Assembly: GCF_002224485.1 (NCBI RefSeq)
Contig: NZ_CP022463.1
Span: forward strand, 1,924,239 to 1,988,238
Direction: 5' to 3'
Length of the DNA: 64,000 nucleotides
From: Sinomonas sp. R1AF57
GTDB taxonomy: Bacteria > Actinomycetota > Actinomycetes > Actinomycetales > Micrococcaceae
Below, one piece after another: positions 9,221 to 18,523 of the stretch. The notes under the pieces are model-generated. The model was not told the origin of the DNA. It saw only the letters and a program-made list of their open reading frames with translations, and did not search any database. A program made the translations under genes and the position numbers. The stretch's first letter is position 1. Each line of letters begins with the position of its first letter.

Positions 9221-10477
9221 TCACCCCCGCTTCGCCCTGCGCCATCCCTCATCGGTCCGCTCACAGAGCGCCTCGAGCGCGAGGCGACCCAGACCGGCCC
9301 GGACCTCGGCCTCGCTCAGCCCCGCCACGACAGCGAGCCGCTCCACCTCTGCCCCGCGCCGCATTGGAAGAGCCTCAAGCACCGCAAGGTCCACGAGCGA
9401 CAGCCCGTCGTGCGGAGCAGGGGGACCCTGGGGATCCTCGACGAGGCCCTCACCGGCGGGCGCCAGCAGTTCATAGACCTCCTTCTCGTCCACAACGCAG
9501 GTCGCCCCGTTGCGCAGGAGGGCGTGGCAGCCTGCCGAGTTCGCGCTGTAGACCGATCCCGGAACAGCTGCGACGTTCCTGCCCAGATCGGCCGCCCTGC
9601 GGGCGGTGCTGAGCGCGCCCGACCGCCAGCGCGCCTCGACCACGACCGTGGCGGAGGACAGCGCAGCGATGAGCCGGTTGCGCTTGAGGAACCGGTGCTT
9701 GGTCGGCGCAGAGCCGGGGGGCACCTCGGAGACCACCAGGCCGCGCCGGGCGACCTCCCGCAGCAGATCCTCATGTCCGGAGGGGTAGTACCGGTCGGCG
9801 CCTCCAGCCATGACGGCAACGGTCGGCAGGGACCGGCCTGCGGACGCGAGGGCGCCCCTGTGCGCCTGCCCGTCGATGCCGTAGGCACCACCGCTGACCA
9901 CGGTGATTCCCCGGTCCGCGAGGCCCTTCGCCAGCTCGCCGGCGACCGAGAGTCCGTAGCCGGTCGCGTCGCGCGAGCCGACAATCGCCACGGACTTCCG
10001 GGTATCTGGCAGCGGCTCCTCACCCCGGACCCAGAGGCAGAGAGGAGCGTCCGTGCCGAGATCACTGAGCCCCTCGGGCCACTCTCCGTCCTCAGGGATC
10101 ACGAGCCGCCCGCCGAATCGGGCGATCGTCTCCAGATCGCGTTCAGGCGCCAGATGCGCGACGCGGGGCCGCCACCGCTCGAGGGCCGTCTGGAGGCTCG
10201 CAGACGCCTCCTGGCGGGCTGAGCCGTGCTGCCCCGGACCCCGGTGTGCCCCCTCCGTACCGGCCGTCACCGCGGTCATCGCGGCTGGCGGTGCGACCTC
10301 GCCGACTGCGATTCTCAGTGCCTCGACGGGGCCAAGCACCTCCACGAGGGCGGTTCCCACTCCATCCATCGGCTCGAAGAGCCTCGACAGCGCTGCTCGG
10401 GCGATGCGTACGTCGTCCATGGTCTCTCCCTCTGCGACGCCCAGTCCGCCGCCTCGTGTCTGGTAGGTGCTGTTCAT
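9221..10477 (-). CDS. dprA: DNA-processing protein DprA
   Basis: Loads RecA on incoming single-stranded DNA in natural transformation; it is also retained in species with no known competence. The 418-residue protein has an N-terminal region, the Rossmann-like DprA core ([47 protein letters not shown]) and a C-terminal winged-helix region ([16 protein letters not shown]). The ATG at 10477 overlaps the comM stop (ATGA at 10474-10477), so the pair is translationally coupled. The start is chosen on that overlap. Confidence 0.93.
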   Translation of the reverse strand: MNSTYQTRGGGLGVAEGETMDDVRIARAALSRLFEPMDGVGTALVEVLGPVEALRIAVGEVAPPAAMTAVTAGTEGAHRGPGQHGSARQEASASLQTALERWRPRVAHLAPERDLETIARFGGRLVIPEDGEWPEGLSDLGTDAPLCLWVRGEEPLPDTRKSVAIVGSRDATGYGLSVAGELAKGLADRGITVVSGGAYGIDGQAHRGALASAGRSLPTVAVMAGGADRYYPSGHEDLLREVARRGLVVSEVPPGSAPTKHRFLKRNRLIAALSSATVVVEARWRSGALSTARRAADLGRNVAAVPGSVYSANSAGCHALLRNGATCVVDEKEVYELLAPAGEGLVEDPQGPPAPHDGLSLVDLAVLEALPMRRGAEVERLAVVAGLSEAEVRAGLGRLALEALCERTDEGWRRAKRG

Positions 10478-12018
10478 GCCGCCGCCACGGGCTGGCGCAG
10501 CAGGAGAGCCTGACCGACCTCGTCGGCGCCGGGCCGATCGAGGCCCGCGAGATCCGCGATACTCCACGCGAGCCGGAGGACGCGGTCGTAGCCGCGGGCA
10601 GTGAGGGTGTTCGCCGTCATCGCCCGCTCGAGCGAGGACGTACTGCCCGCATCAAGACGGAAGCGTCCCCGCAGAAGCCGCCCAGGCACCTGCGAGTTCG
10701 TCTCGAGGCCGTACGGCGCCAGTCGCTCAGCCTGATGGGCCCGGGCGCGGAGCACGCGGGCCGCGACCTCTGCCGTCGACTCGCCCGGAGACGTGCCGCC
10801 GAGATCCGCCGCCCCCACCTTTCGGACTGCCAACTGGATATCCACCCGGTCGAGGAGCGGCCCTGAGATGCGTCCGAAGTACCGCCGTTTGGCCTGGGCC
10901 GTGCAGGTGCACTCGAGCCCCTTGCCGGTCCCTTGGCCACAGGGGCAGGGGTTGGCGGCGAGCACAAGCTGGAACCTCGCCGGGTACGCGGCGGTCCCGG
11001 CCGCGCGGTGGACCACGACTTCGCCCGACTCGAGGGGCTGGCGCAGGGAGTCCAGAACGCGTCGCTCGTATTCGGGCGCCTCGTCGAGGAACAGGACGCC
11101 GCGATGCGCACGGGAGGCTGCTCCCGGCCTCGGCACTCCCGAACCGCCGCCGATGATCGCCGGCGCACTGGCCGTGTGGTGCGGACTCTCGAACGGCGGC
11201 CGCCTGATCAGGGACCGCTGCGCGGCGGGGTCGACGGAGAGCGAGTGGATTGCGGTGACCTCCATGGCGCCCTCGTCGTCGAGGTCCGGCAGGACTCCAG
11301 GGAGCCGTTCTGCGAGCATCGTCTTCCCTGCGCCGGGCGACCCGACGAGGAGCAGGTGATGGGCGCCGGCCGCTGCCACCTCGACTGCCGCCCGCGCCTC
11401 GGACTGCCCCGCGACGTCCCGGAGGTCGGGCACGGACAGCAGGGGCAGGGCAGGCGGGGCTTGGGACGCCGTCTCGACAGGGTCCGCCGACGGCAGCTCG
11501 ACTGCCTTCGGGTCCGCGCCGAGCTCGAGCGCGAGCTGGCCGAGGGAGCTGTAGGCGTGGACCCGGGCGCCGGGGACAAGGGACGCCTCCTGGGCGTTGC
11601 CCGAGGCTACCACCACGTCCGGGCGTCCGGCCCGCACCGCGGCCATGACCGCCGGGAGGACGCCCCGCAGCGGCCGCAGCTGTCCGTCGAGCCCGAGCTC
11701 GGCGAGGAAGACCACCCCCAGGGGTGGCCTGAGATCGCCGGCTGCTGCGAGGGACGCAATCGCTATGGCCAGATCGAACCCGGTGCCCCGTTTGGGAAGC
11801 GACGCCGGGATGAGGTTGACGGTCAGCTTCCGCCTGCTCAACGGAAGCCCGCTGTTGTGCGCGGCGCTGCGGATCCGCTCCCGGGCCTCGTTGAGCGCCG
11901 AATCGGGCAGTCCGAGCAGCACGAAGTTGGGCAGCGTCTGGCCGATGTCGGCTTCGACCTCGACGAGGTAGCCGTTGAGTCCGACCAGTGCGACCCCGAG
12001 CGCGCGACCGACGCCCAT
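10474..12018 (-). CDS. comM: ComM/YifB family AAA ATPase
   Basis: Magnesium-chelatase-like helicase family; ComM promotes branch migration during integration of transforming DNA. The 514 residues carry an N-terminal ChlI/Lon-like domain (GVALVGLNGYLVEVEADI), the Walker A motif GSPGAGKTML near residue 220, a Walker B-like LFLDEAPEY, a CxC-type pattern in NPCPCGQGTGKGLECTC, and a C-terminal Mg-chelatase domain. The ATG at 12018 shares one base with the yraN stop (TGATG) and the stop overlaps dprA, so yraN-comM-dprA looks like one unit. Confidence 0.93.
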   Translation of the reverse strand: MGVGRALGVALVGLNGYLVEVEADIGQTLPNFVLLGLPDSALNEARERIRSAAHNSGLPLSRRKLTVNLIPASLPKRGTGFDLAIAIASLAAAGDLRPPLGVVFLAELGLDGQLRPLRGVLPAVMAAVRAGRPDVVVASGNAQEASLVPGARVHAYSSLGQLALELGADPKAVELPSADPVETASQAPPALPLLSVPDLRDVAGQSEARAAVEVAAAGAHHLLLVGSPGAGKTMLAERLPGVLPDLDDEGAMEVTAIHSLSVDPAAQRSLIRRPPFESPHHTASAPAIIGGGSGVPRPGAASRAHRGVLFLDEAPEYERRVLDSLRQPLESGEVVVHRAAGTAAYPARFQLVLAANPCPCGQGTGKGLECTCTAQAKRRYFGRISGPLLDRVDIQLAVRKVGAADLGGTSPGESTAEVAARVLRARAHQAERLAPYGLETNSQVPGRLLRGRFRLDAGSTSSLERAMTANTLTARGYDRVLRLAWSIADLAGLDRPGADEVGQALLLRQPVAAA

Positions 12019-12374
12019 CACGCCACGCCCATGAGGTGCTCCAGGACCGACTGCTCGCCGGCCGGGCCCGTGACAGCGACCACGTCGACCCTGCGTTGGC
12101 GCCTCCGGGCCCCGTGCTCGCGGGCCCACAGCCCCAAGAGCCGGACCAGACGCGCGAGCTTCACGGAGTCCACGGCTTCGAAGGGATGGCCGTAGTCCCA
12201 GGACCGGCGGGCCTTCACCTCCACAGCGACCAGGACGCCGGCATCGAACGCGACGATGTCGAGCTCCCCTTCGGCACACCGCCAGTTCCGGTCCAGGATC
12301 TCCGCTCCCAGCGACCGCAGATACTCCTCAGCGAGGCGTTCGCCCCGGGCTCCCAGCCTGTCCTTCGCTCTCAT
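12018..12374 (-). CDS. YraN family (UPF0102) nuclease-like protein
   Basis: A 118-residue protein of the YraN family, which has a restriction-endonuclease-like fold. The visible motifs are ERLAEEYLRSLG, WRCAEGELDIVAFD and VAVEVKARRS, the last two corresponding to the E-x-D...E-x-K nuclease core. The cellular role is not settled. It begins the yraN-comM-dprA run. Length and motifs match the family well. Confidence 0.9.
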   Translation of the reverse strand: MRAKDRLGARGERLAEEYLRSLGAEILDRNWRCAEGELDIVAFDAGVLVAVEVKARRSWDYGHPFEAVDSVKLARLVRLLGLWAREHGARRRQRRVDVVAVTGPAGEQSVLEHLMGVA

Positions 12375-12491
12375 GAGCCCAGACTCCCGCCCGGGGGCGA
12401 CGAAGGGACCCGCCCGGCCGCCCTATGTGGACGACACGCCGGAACGGGTCCCTGTGGAGGACCAACGGCCCTCGGACGCGGGTCGAGTCGG

Positions 12492-12815
12492 CTAGGTGCC
12501 GAGCCCGCCCTTGGGCAGGCCGAGGTCCTCGACCTTCGGAAGCTCTTCGACGTTGACGTCCTTGAAGGTGATCACGCGGACGCTCTTGACGAAGCGGGCG
12601 CTCCGGTACACGTCCCAGACCCAGGCGTCCTGGAGGGTCAGGTCGAAGTACACCTCGCCGTCCGCCGACCGGGCCTGCAGATCGACATGGTTGGCGAGGT
12701 AGAAGCGGCGCTCGGTCTCCACCACGTAGCTGAACAGCGAGATCACGTCACGGTACTCGCGGTAGAGCTGGAGCTCCATGTCGGTCTCGTAGTTCTCAAG
12801 GTCTTCGGCGCTCAT
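12492..12815 (-). CDS. DUF2469 domain-containing protein
   Basis: A 107-residue acidic protein (MSAEDLENYETDMELQLYRE start) that matches DUF2469, a small actinobacterial family almost always encoded next to rnhB, as here. Its ATG overlaps the rnhB stop (ATGA at 12812-12815), so it is translationally coupled to rnhB. Function is unknown; I see no signal peptide or known catalytic motif. A 117-base gap separates it from yraN. Confidence 0.88.
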   Translation of the reverse strand: MSAEDLENYETDMELQLYREYRDVISLFSYVVETERRFYLANHVDLQARSADGEVYFDLTLQDAWVWDVYRSARFVKSVRVITFKDVNVEELPKVEDLGLPKGGLGT

Positions 12816-13606
12816 AGTCCTATCTTCCCCCCAGCCAGAGGCGAGGCCTCATCGATGAATCCGGCTCCGGCGTCGTCGTACTCCTCAGCGGGACCGTCCA
12901 CGCCCAGACGCCAGGAGCGCCGGTGCAGGGAGCTCGGGCCGAACTCCACGAGCGCTGCCCGGTGCTCGGGCGTCGCATAGCCCTTGTTGACGGTCCAGTT
13001 GAAGCGGGGATCGTCGGTGCCGTACTCCACCATCAGCGCGTCGCGGGCGACCTTCGCGAGGATGCTCGCGGCTGCGACCGCCTGGCACTTCAGATCGGCC
13101 TTGATCGTGGTGCGCACGGGCACCGACGGAAGCTCGACCGCTTCCTCGAAGAGCGAGCCCTGGCCCCCACGGCCGAGCCAGTCGTAGTTCCCGTCGAGAT
13201 GCACGACGTCGGGCACAATCCCGGCCGCGGAGACCTCGCCAAGCGCCCGCACACCGGCGAGGCGGAGGGCGGCCATGATGCCCAACGCGTCGATCTCCTC
13301 CGCGGAGGCGTGGCCGACAGCGGCCGCAACCGCCCAGGACCGGACGAGGGGAACGAGCTCGACCCGGCGCTCCGGGGTCAGGAGCTTGCTGTCGCGCAGC
13401 ACCGTGCGGGTCACGACACTCCGTGCATCCACCACGACGATCCCCACTGTGACAGGGCCCGCCAGAGCCCCACGGCCCACCTCGTCGCAGCCGGCGATGA
13501 GCGGGCCGAACTCAGCGGCCAGCCGGTTGACGAAGCGGAGGGTCGGGGCGGGCGCGCCCGGCCCGCGGCGCTTCACTGGGGCGGCGCGTTCTGCCGAGGT
13601 GCTCAT
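12812..13606 (-). CDS. rnhB: Ribonuclease HII
   Basis: Removes RNA from RNA-DNA hybrids, including single ribonucleotides in DNA. The 264-residue protein has the RNase HII signature AGCDEVGRGALAGPV (about residues 38-52) and the conserved KADLKCQAVAAASILAKVARD region near residue 185. A proline/alanine-rich N-terminal extension of about 25 residues precedes the domain. The ATG at 13606 overlaps the stop of the upstream signal peptidase gene (ATGA), which decides the start. Confidence 0.93.
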   Translation of the reverse strand: MSTSAERAAPVKRRGPGAPAPTLRFVNRLAAEFGPLIAGCDEVGRGALAGPVTVGIVVVDARSVVTRTVLRDSKLLTPERRVELVPLVRSWAVAAAVGHASAEEIDALGIMAALRLAGVRALGEVSAAGIVPDVVHLDGNYDWLGRGGQGSLFEEAVELPSVPVRTTIKADLKCQAVAAASILAKVARDALMVEYGTDDPRFNWTVNKGYATPEHRAALVEFGPSSLHRRSWRLGVDGPAEEYDDAGAGFIDEASPLAGGKIGL

Positions 13607-14364
13607 CGTGGGAACGGCACGGCGCTGAACGTGCCTGGGTAGTTGTCGAGGACCTGGATCCGGTTCAGCGGCCACGCGATCACGGTCGCCTTCCCCTCGA
13701 CGTCGTCGAGCGAGATGAAGCCCGAGCCGGGCTGCGCTGCGTCGTGGAAGCGCGAGTCCGACGAGTGGTTGCGGTTGTCGCCCATGACCCAAATGGTGCC
13801 CTGCGGGACTGTCACATCGAAAGGCATCGGGCGAGGTGTCTCAGCCGGGTTGACGTACGGCTCGGTGAGAGGCGCCCCGTTGACCGTGATGTGCTGGGAA
13901 GCGTCGCAGCACACCACGTGGTCGCCCGGGAGCCCGATCACCCGCTTGATGAGGTGCTGCTGCGACGTGTCAGGCAGGAGCCCGACGAACTCGAGCGCTT
14001 CGGTGACGGGATTCGGTGTGCTGGGCGGGAGCGACGGGAGCCAGCCCTTCGTGTCCTTGAAGACCACCACGTCGCCGCGCTGGAGGGCCGCATTGCGCGG
14101 GATCATCAGGTTGACGAAGATGCGGTCGTTCTCCTCGAGCGTGGGCACCATCGACTCCGACGGGATGTAGAAGGCCTTGAAGAGGAAGGTCTTGATGATG
14201 AAGGAGAGGACGATGGAGACGGCCAGGATGATGCCGATCTCACGGAGCCAGCCGAGCAGGCCGCCGCGGGCGCGCTTCGCCGGCTTCGCTGGCCGACCGT
14301 CGCTGCCGTGGGGCTCGGCCCCCGTTCCCGCTGCGTCGGGGCCGGTTCCGGGGGTGCTTGTCAC
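13603..14364 (-). CDS. lepB: Signal peptidase I (copy 2 of 2)
   Basis: Type I signal peptidase that cleaves signal peptides of secreted proteins at the outer face of the membrane. The 253-residue protein has a basic, proline-rich N-terminal tail, one membrane segment (about 36-56), the catalytic Ser in IPSESMVPTLEEND, the catalytic Lys in LIKRVIGLPGDHV, and the C-terminal GDNRNHSSDSR box. The GTG start overlaps the stop of the preceding lepB by 4 bases. It is longer than its neighbour, mainly in the N-terminal tail and the segment between the two catalytic motifs. Confidence 0.93.
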   Translation of the reverse strand: MTSTPGTGPDAAGTGAEPHGSDGRPAKPAKRARGGLLGWLREIGIILAVSIVLSFIIKTFLFKAFYIPSESMVPTLEENDRIFVNLMIPRNAALQRGDVVVFKDTKGWLPSLPPSTPNPVTEALEFVGLLPDTSQQHLIKRVIGLPGDHVVCCDASQHITVNGAPLTEPYVNPAETPRPMPFDVTVPQGTIWVMGDNRNHSSDSRFHDAAQPGSGFISLDDVEGKATVIAWPLNRIQVLDNYPGTFSAVPFPR

Positions 14365-15026
14365 TGATGGTCCTTCTGGGTGGCGTCGGCGGTCAACCCG
14401 CCCAATCTATCAAGCGGCCAGATGATTGCGACCGGGCGTCCGATCACGGTCTGGGTGCGCACGAGCCCCCCGCCAGGCGCCCCGAGGAGGGAGCGCGAAT
14501 CCGCCGATTCGGCGCGGTGGTCCCCGAGGAGCCAGAGGCGCCCCTCGGGCACGACGACGTCGAACGCCTCGGCGCTGGGCTGGTCGCCCGGGTAGAGGTA
14601 GGGCTCGTCCAGCGCCTTCCCGTTGACTTCGAGACGCCCGTCCGGGCTGCAGCAGCGCACGTGGTCGCCGGCGACGCCCACCGCCCTCTTGACGTAGACC
14701 GTGTCGCTGGCCACGATGCCGAGCCACTCGGCGGCGCCCCGCACGGCGTCGCCGAACCAGCCGCGCCCGGAATCCAGCGGCGCGAACGAGCCGCGGCCGT
14801 CGAACACGACGACCTCGCCCCGGCTCACCGGCGCGGAGTCAAGGGCGGTCCGGGCGACGACGATCCTGTCCCCGGGCGCGAGGAGGGGCTCCATGGAGCC
14901 TGATGGGATGAAGAAGACGTCGAAGAACAGTCCCCGGATGACACCCCACACGACAAGGGCCAGGACCACGGCGAGAACGACCGAACGCCAGCCCACTCGG
15001 TGGGACTGGCGTTCGGTGCGGACCAT
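14361..15026 (-). CDS. lepB: Signal peptidase I (copy 1 of 2)
   Basis: A second type I signal peptidase of 221 residues, directly upstream of and coupled to the first. It has one membrane segment (about 14-34), catalytic Ser in IPSGSMEPLLAPGDR, catalytic Lys in YVKRAVGVAGDHV, and a GDHRAESADSR box. Two different active signal peptidases in tandem are known in several actinobacteria. The ATG at 15026 has no clear ribosome site; rplS ends 34 bases upstream, so it is probably co-transcribed with the rplS operon. Confidence 0.92.
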   Translation of the reverse strand: MVRTERQSHRVGWRSVVLAVVLALVVWGVIRGLFFDVFFIPSGSMEPLLAPGDRIVVARTALDSAPVSRGEVVVFDGRGSFAPLDSGRGWFGDAVRGAAEWLGIVASDTVYVKRAVGVAGDHVRCCSPDGRLEVNGKALDEPYLYPGDQPSAEAFDVVVPEGRLWLLGDHRAESADSRSLLGAPGGGLVRTQTVIGRPVAIIWPLDRLGGLTADATQKDHQ

Positions 15027-15059
15027 GGACGGCGCGGTCTGCGTCTGGGCAGCCTGAGG

Positions 15060-15419
15060 CTACTTGGCAGAGCTGAAGTCGCGCTTCTCCTTGATCTTGG
15101 CGGCCTTGCCGCGGAGCTCGCGCATGTAGTAGAGCTTGGCGCGGCGGACGTCGCCCTTGGTGACAAGCTCGATCTTCTCGATGATCGGGGAGTGCACCGG
15201 GAAGGTGCGCTCGACGCCGACGCCGAAGGAGACCTTGCGGACCGTGAAGGTCTCGCGGACGCCGTGGCCCTGACGGCCGACGACGAAGCCCTGGAACACC
15301 TGGACGCGGGTGTTCTTGCCCTCGATGATGTTCACGTGCACCTTGATGGTGTCGCCGGGGCCGAAGGCGGGAACGTCGGAGCGCAGCGAGGCGGCGTCGA
15401 CGGAGTCGAGAATGTGCAT
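15060..15419 (-). CDS. rplS: 50S ribosomal protein L19
   Basis: Large-subunit protein at the interface with the 30S subunit. The 119-residue protein has the L19 core ([44 protein letters not shown]). The ATG at 15419 is chosen for MHILDSVDA and the AGGAGA seven bases upstream; an in-frame ATG 10 codons earlier lacks that support. It follows trmD by 220 bases, a gap that could carry its own promoter or leader; I see no strong structured leader there. Confidence 0.95.
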   Translation of the reverse strand: MHILDSVDAASLRSDVPAFGPGDTIKVHVNIIEGKNTRVQVFQGFVVGRQGHGVRETFTVRKVSFGVGVERTFPVHSPIIEKIELVTKGDVRRAKLYYMRELRGKAAKIKEKRDFSSAK

Positions 15420-15639
15420 GATCTTCTCCTGGCGAATGCCACAGGTCACTCGCTTTGGTCGCTGGCTCCCCCGTCCATGCGGCGGAGCCCGGAATCCGTG
15501 ACCGCCAGCCGAAGGACCCGGCGAGGCGGCGTGTCACATGCCGTTGACCCGGGCCCCCTGTGGCAGGCCCGATGTCCGGCAGACACAACGCTCCATTCTG
15601 CCACACCCGCGGCCCCGGAGTCACACCGGGGGTCCAGTC

Positions 15640-16449
15640 TCAGGGGCGCCGGAGCCGGCCGTCGGCAATCTCGTAGCCGAGCTCGCGGAGCACCGCACGC
15701 TCCGACTTCCCGTACGAGGAGGCGTCCGCTCCGTCGAGGAGTTCCGGACGGCGCGCGGCCGTCCGCCGCAGCTGCTGCTCGAGCCTCCAGGAGGCGATCT
15801 TCCCGTGGTTCCCCGACAGCAGCACGTCCGGGACATCGTGGCCCCGCCAGGACGCGGGCTTGGTGTAGACCGGATACTCGAGGAGCCCGTCCGCGTGCGA
15901 CTCCTCGACGAGTGACTCGGGGTTTCCGACGACGCCCGGCAGCAGCCTCCCGACCGCCTCCACCATCGCCATGACCGCGACCTCTCCCCCATTCAGGACG
16001 TAGTCGCCGAGGCTTACCGGCCGGACATCGAAATGCTCACCTGCCCACTCGAGCACGCGCTCATCGATCCCCTCGTAGCGCCCGCACGCAAAGGCGAGCG
16101 TCGGCTGCTCCGCGAGTTCATACGCCATGGCCTGCGTGAACACCTCACCGGCCGGCGAGGGGACCACGAGCACAGGCCGGCGTCGCGCGGGTCCCAGCCC
16201 GGCGCCGTCGTGCGCGAGCTGCTCCTCGAGGACGCGTTCGAGCGCGAGCGCCCACGGCTCGGGCTTCATCACCATGCCGGCGCCGCCGCCGTAGGGCGTG
16301 TCATCGACCGTGCGGTGGCGGTCGAAGGTGAAGTCCCGCAGGTCGTGCACCGCGAGGCTCAGCAGACCGTCCTCCTGGGCGCGGCCCAGGAGGGAGAGCC
16401 TGAGCGGGGCGAGGTACTCGGGGAAGATGCTGACGACGTCGATCCGCAC
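15640..16449 (-). CDS. trmD: tRNA (guanine-N1)-methyltransferase TrmD
   Basis: Methylates G37 of tRNAs reading CNN codons, preventing +1 frameshifting. The 269-residue protein shows the SPOUT trefoil-knot region ([31 protein letters not shown]) and the linker to the C-terminal domain ([36 protein letters not shown]). The GTG start follows the rimM stop directly with no gap. A C-terminal extension of about 25 residues follows the usual end. Confidence 0.95.
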   Translation of the reverse strand: MRIDVVSIFPEYLAPLRLSLLGRAQEDGLLSLAVHDLRDFTFDRHRTVDDTPYGGGAGMVMKPEPWALALERVLEEQLAHDGAGLGPARRRPVLVVPSPAGEVFTQAMAYELAEQPTLAFACGRYEGIDERVLEWAGEHFDVRPVSLGDYVLNGGEVAVMAMVEAVGRLLPGVVGNPESLVEESHADGLLEYPVYTKPASWRGHDVPDVLLSGNHGKIASWRLEQQLRRTAARRPELLDGADASSYGKSERAVLRELGYEIADGRLRRP

Positions 16450-17007
16450 CTAGTCCTCCCCGCCCGCCGCGGATTCCGGCTCGCCGTCGTCGCCCCCGCG
16501 GTTGAGCTCGAAGAGCCCCGCGGGGGGCGTGACGACGACGAAGCCCGCCTCGACGTCGACCTCGGGCACAATCTCCTCCACGAAGGGCACGAGGACCTCG
16601 CCGTCGGGCGTGTCGACGACAAGCAAATCCTGGACCGGCATCGTCTGCAGCGCCGCGACGGTCCCGACCGTGCGCCCCTCGATGCGCACCTGGAGCCCCA
16701 CGAGCTCGTGCTCGTACCAGCCTTCGTCCTCGTCCTCGGCGTCCTCGAGCTCGTCCGTCTCGACGAAGAGGCGGGTCCCACGGAGCTCCTCCGCGCGGTT
16801 GCGGTCGGGCACCTCCGCGAAGGTCAGCAGGAGGACATCCTTGTTCCAGCGGGCGCCGCGGAGGGTCAGCGGGCCGTTCGAGGCCGGTTCGACGATGAAC
16901 TCGGCACCGGGGACGAATCGGTCCTGCGGGGCATCGGTGAGGACCTGAACGGTGACCTCTCCGCGGATTCCGTGGGGCTTGCCGATCCGGGCGACCTGAA
17001 CGTGCAT
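16450..17007 (-). CDS. rimM: Ribosome maturation factor RimM
   Basis: Assists late maturation of the 30S subunit head by binding S19. The 185 residues contain the N-terminal RimM domain (VARIGKPHGIRGEVTVQVLTD, GARWNKDVLLLTFAEV) and a PRC-barrel C-terminal domain (VGLQVRIEGRTVGTV, LVPFVEEIVPEVDVEAGFVVV). Its stop abuts the trmD start, consistent with the usual rpsP-rimM-trmD-rplS order. An acidic stretch (DELEDAEDEDEGW) links the domains. Confidence 0.94.
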   Translation of the reverse strand: MHVQVARIGKPHGIRGEVTVQVLTDAPQDRFVPGAEFIVEPASNGPLTLRGARWNKDVLLLTFAEVPDRNRAEELRGTRLFVETDELEDAEDEDEGWYEHELVGLQVRIEGRTVGTVAALQTMPVQDLLVVDTPDGEVLVPFVEEIVPEVDVEAGFVVVTPPAGLFELNRGGDDGEPESAAGGED

Positions 17008-17056
17008 CGGGTGTGTGCTCTCCTCGGGGAGTGTGGTGGATGGGGCGCAGACGGCT

Positions 17057-17090
17057 CCGGCCCCTCCACCCTAGCGGGCAGAGGGGCCGG
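17057..17090 (-). terminator. Hairpin between khpA and rimM
   Basis: A perfect 10-base-pair stem (17057-17066 with 17081-17090) with a 14-base loop lies in the 107-base gap downstream of khpA and upstream of rimM. It could be a partial terminator that sets rpsP-khpA expression above rimM-trmD. There is no long T-run. Confidence 0.4.
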
Positions 17091-17114
17091 AAAAGGACCT
17101 CGAAAGGATGCCGG

Positions 17115-17357
17115 CTAGCGGCGGCGGTCGGTATCGATCACATCGACCCGCACCGGCTCACCCTCGGCGAGGGCCGCGACGACCGTGCGGAGCGCACGGG
17201 CGGTCCGGCCCTGACGGCCGATGACGCGCCCGAGGTCGTCCTGATGGACGCGCACCTCGAGGACGTCGCCGCGGCGGTTGCTCTTGGCGACCACCGCAAC
17301 ATCATCGGGGTTGTCGACGATCCCGCGGACGAGATGCTCGAGGGCCTCGGCCAGCAA
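17115..17357 (-). CDS. khpA: KH-domain RNA-binding protein KhpA
   Basis: An 80-residue single KH-domain protein. The RNA-binding GxxG loop is visible in DLGRVIGRQGRTARALR (about residues 42-58). In other Gram-positives KhpA pairs with KhpB and affects cell elongation and small-RNA function. It starts one base after the rpsP stop and is almost certainly co-transcribed with it, the usual arrangement in actinobacteria. Confidence 0.92.
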   Translation of the reverse strand: MLAEALEHLVRGIVDNPDDVAVVAKSNRRGDVLEVRVHQDDLGRVIGRQGRTARALRTVVAALAEGEPVRVDVIDTDRRR

Positions 17358-17358
17358 A

Positions 17359-17769
17359 CTACTCAGCCTCAGTCGTCTCGGCAGGGGCCTCGGCCTCGTC
17401 GGCCTTGGATGCCTTCGGCGTGACGGCCTCGGGAAGGATCACGGAGCCCTTCTCGGGGGCCACGTAGGGCTCCTTGCCCTTCGGGTACTTGAGGGTACCC
17501 TCGGCGCCGGGAAGGCCCTTGAACTTCTGCCAGTCACCGGTGACCTTGAGGATCGCCTGGACCTGCTCGGTCGGCTGCGCGCCGACACCGAGCCAGTACT
17601 GGGCGCGCTCGGAGTTCACCTCGATGAACGAGGGCTGCTCGGTCGGGTGGTACTTGCCGATCTCCTCGATCGCCCGGCCATCGCGCTTGGTGCGCGAGTC
17701 GGCGACGACGATGCGGTAGTACGGGGCGCGGATCTTGCCGAAGCGCTTGAGTCGAATCTTTACGGCCAC
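17359..17769 (-). CDS. rpsP: 30S ribosomal protein S16
   Basis: Small-subunit assembly protein. The first ~85 residues ([20 protein letters not shown] onward) are the S16 domain; an actinobacterial C-terminal extension rich in Glu, Ala and Lys follows, giving 136 residues. The GTG at 17769 is chosen because it yields the standard N-terminus and has AGGAG 10 bases upstream; a GTG four codons earlier overlaps that ribosome site. It is the first gene of the rpsP-khpA-rimM-trmD-rplS-lepB run. Confidence 0.94.
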   Translation of the reverse strand: MAVKIRLKRFGKIRAPYYRIVVADSRTKRDGRAIEEIGKYHPTEQPSFIEVNSERAQYWLGVGAQPTEQVQAILKVTGDWQKFKGLPGAEGTLKYPKGKEPYVAPEKGSVILPEAVTPKASKADEAEAPAETTEAE

Positions 17770-17907
17770 TGGTGTGGTCACTCCTGTTTCTGCACATGAG
17801 GTGAGCCCGGACTTTTCCGCTCCCGTGGGGCGGGCCGTACTTCGTGAGGGCTCGTATGGACACAATGCGCGCGGAGAGAGGGGGCCGCACGGATCGAGTA
17901 CCTGTCT

Positions 17908-17913
17908 ATTGTG
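17908..17913 (-). promoter_or_regulatory. Candidate -10 element of the rpsP promoter
   Basis: On the minus strand CACAAT lies about 140 bases before rpsP, with a weak -35-like TGCAAA 16 bases upstream of it. The AT content here is well above the surroundings. Call by eye only. Confidence 0.35.
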
Positions 17914-17965
17914 CCAGATGATGTGGCGCTTTGCATTCCGCCCCGGCAGTGGCTGGCCGGTAGGG

Positions 17966-18424
17966 TCAGGACCCGGCCCAGACGAACAGCTCCTGGTGGT
18001 CGGAGTCGTCGACGTCGGTCGCGAGCTTGGCTAGCTGCTCGACGTAGTCGTACGCCTCGCGCGCGTCGAAGGGAAGGTCCTCCTGGTCGACCCACGCCGC
18101 CGCGACGCTCTCGACGGCGTTCCCCTCGCCCTCGTCGGATTCGTACGCGAGGAGCTCCGCGAGCGCCCGCACCATCGTGCCGGGGACTGCGAGGAGGCTG
18201 TCGGATGCGACGTCGACCATGGTGAGCTCGTAGTCCGCGCCGGGGGCGTGCACGGCGGCACCGACGAGGCTGCCGAGCTGTTCGATCTCGTAGTCCGAGA
18301 CGCCCGGGATACGGAGGCTCCCGGCGTCGTCCGGGGCGTCACCGCCGTCGAGTTGGGCGGCACGGGCGAGGGCCTGGGTGTGCGTGGACACGAAGACCTC
18401 GGCGAAGGGACTGGGAGCGGACAC
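17966..18424 (-). CDS. Hypothetical acidic protein
   Basis: A 152-residue strongly acidic protein with no family I recognise. It is rich in Asp, Glu and Ala and has no signal peptide, membrane segment or cysteines. The C-terminal half ([20 protein letters not shown]) looks helical. The GTG at 18424 follows GGGGG by 5 bases; a GTG at 18472 would add 16 residues but lacks a ribosome site. It stands alone between rpsP and the VOC gene on the same strand. Codon usage is like that of its neighbours, so I believe it is real. Confidence 0.65.
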   Translation of the reverse strand: MSAPSPFAEVFVSTHTQALARAAQLDGGDAPDDAGSLRIPGVSDYEIEQLGSLVGAAVHAPGADYELTMVDVASDSLLAVPGTMVRALAELLAYESDEGEGNAVESVAAAWVDQEDLPFDAREAYDYVEQLAKLATDVDDSDHQELFVWAGS

Positions 18425-18523
18425 TTCTTCCCCCTCTGCGGCTGATGCGCTCGGCGCTGGTCGGAAAGGCACAACGTGCCCGCCCCGTCTGGAGCGGACA
18501 CGTTGAGCGTAGCGCAGGCCGGA

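Noticed and set aside
9089-10222. 377-residue plus-strand frame antisense to dprA
   Set aside because: dprA on the opposite strand has clear family motifs; this frame has none and no start signal.
10933-12195. 420-residue plus-strand frame antisense to comM and yraN
   Set aside because: The composition is Gly/Arg/Glu-rich without domains, and the minus-strand genes are certain.
12405-12452. Terminator between yraN and DUF2469
   Set aside because: An 8-base inverted repeat (GGGACCCG and CGGGTCCC) is present but the loop is 32 bases, too weak to call.
15420-15639. Structured L19 leader before rplS
   Set aside because: I looked for paired elements in the 220-base gap and found only short, unconvincing complementarities.
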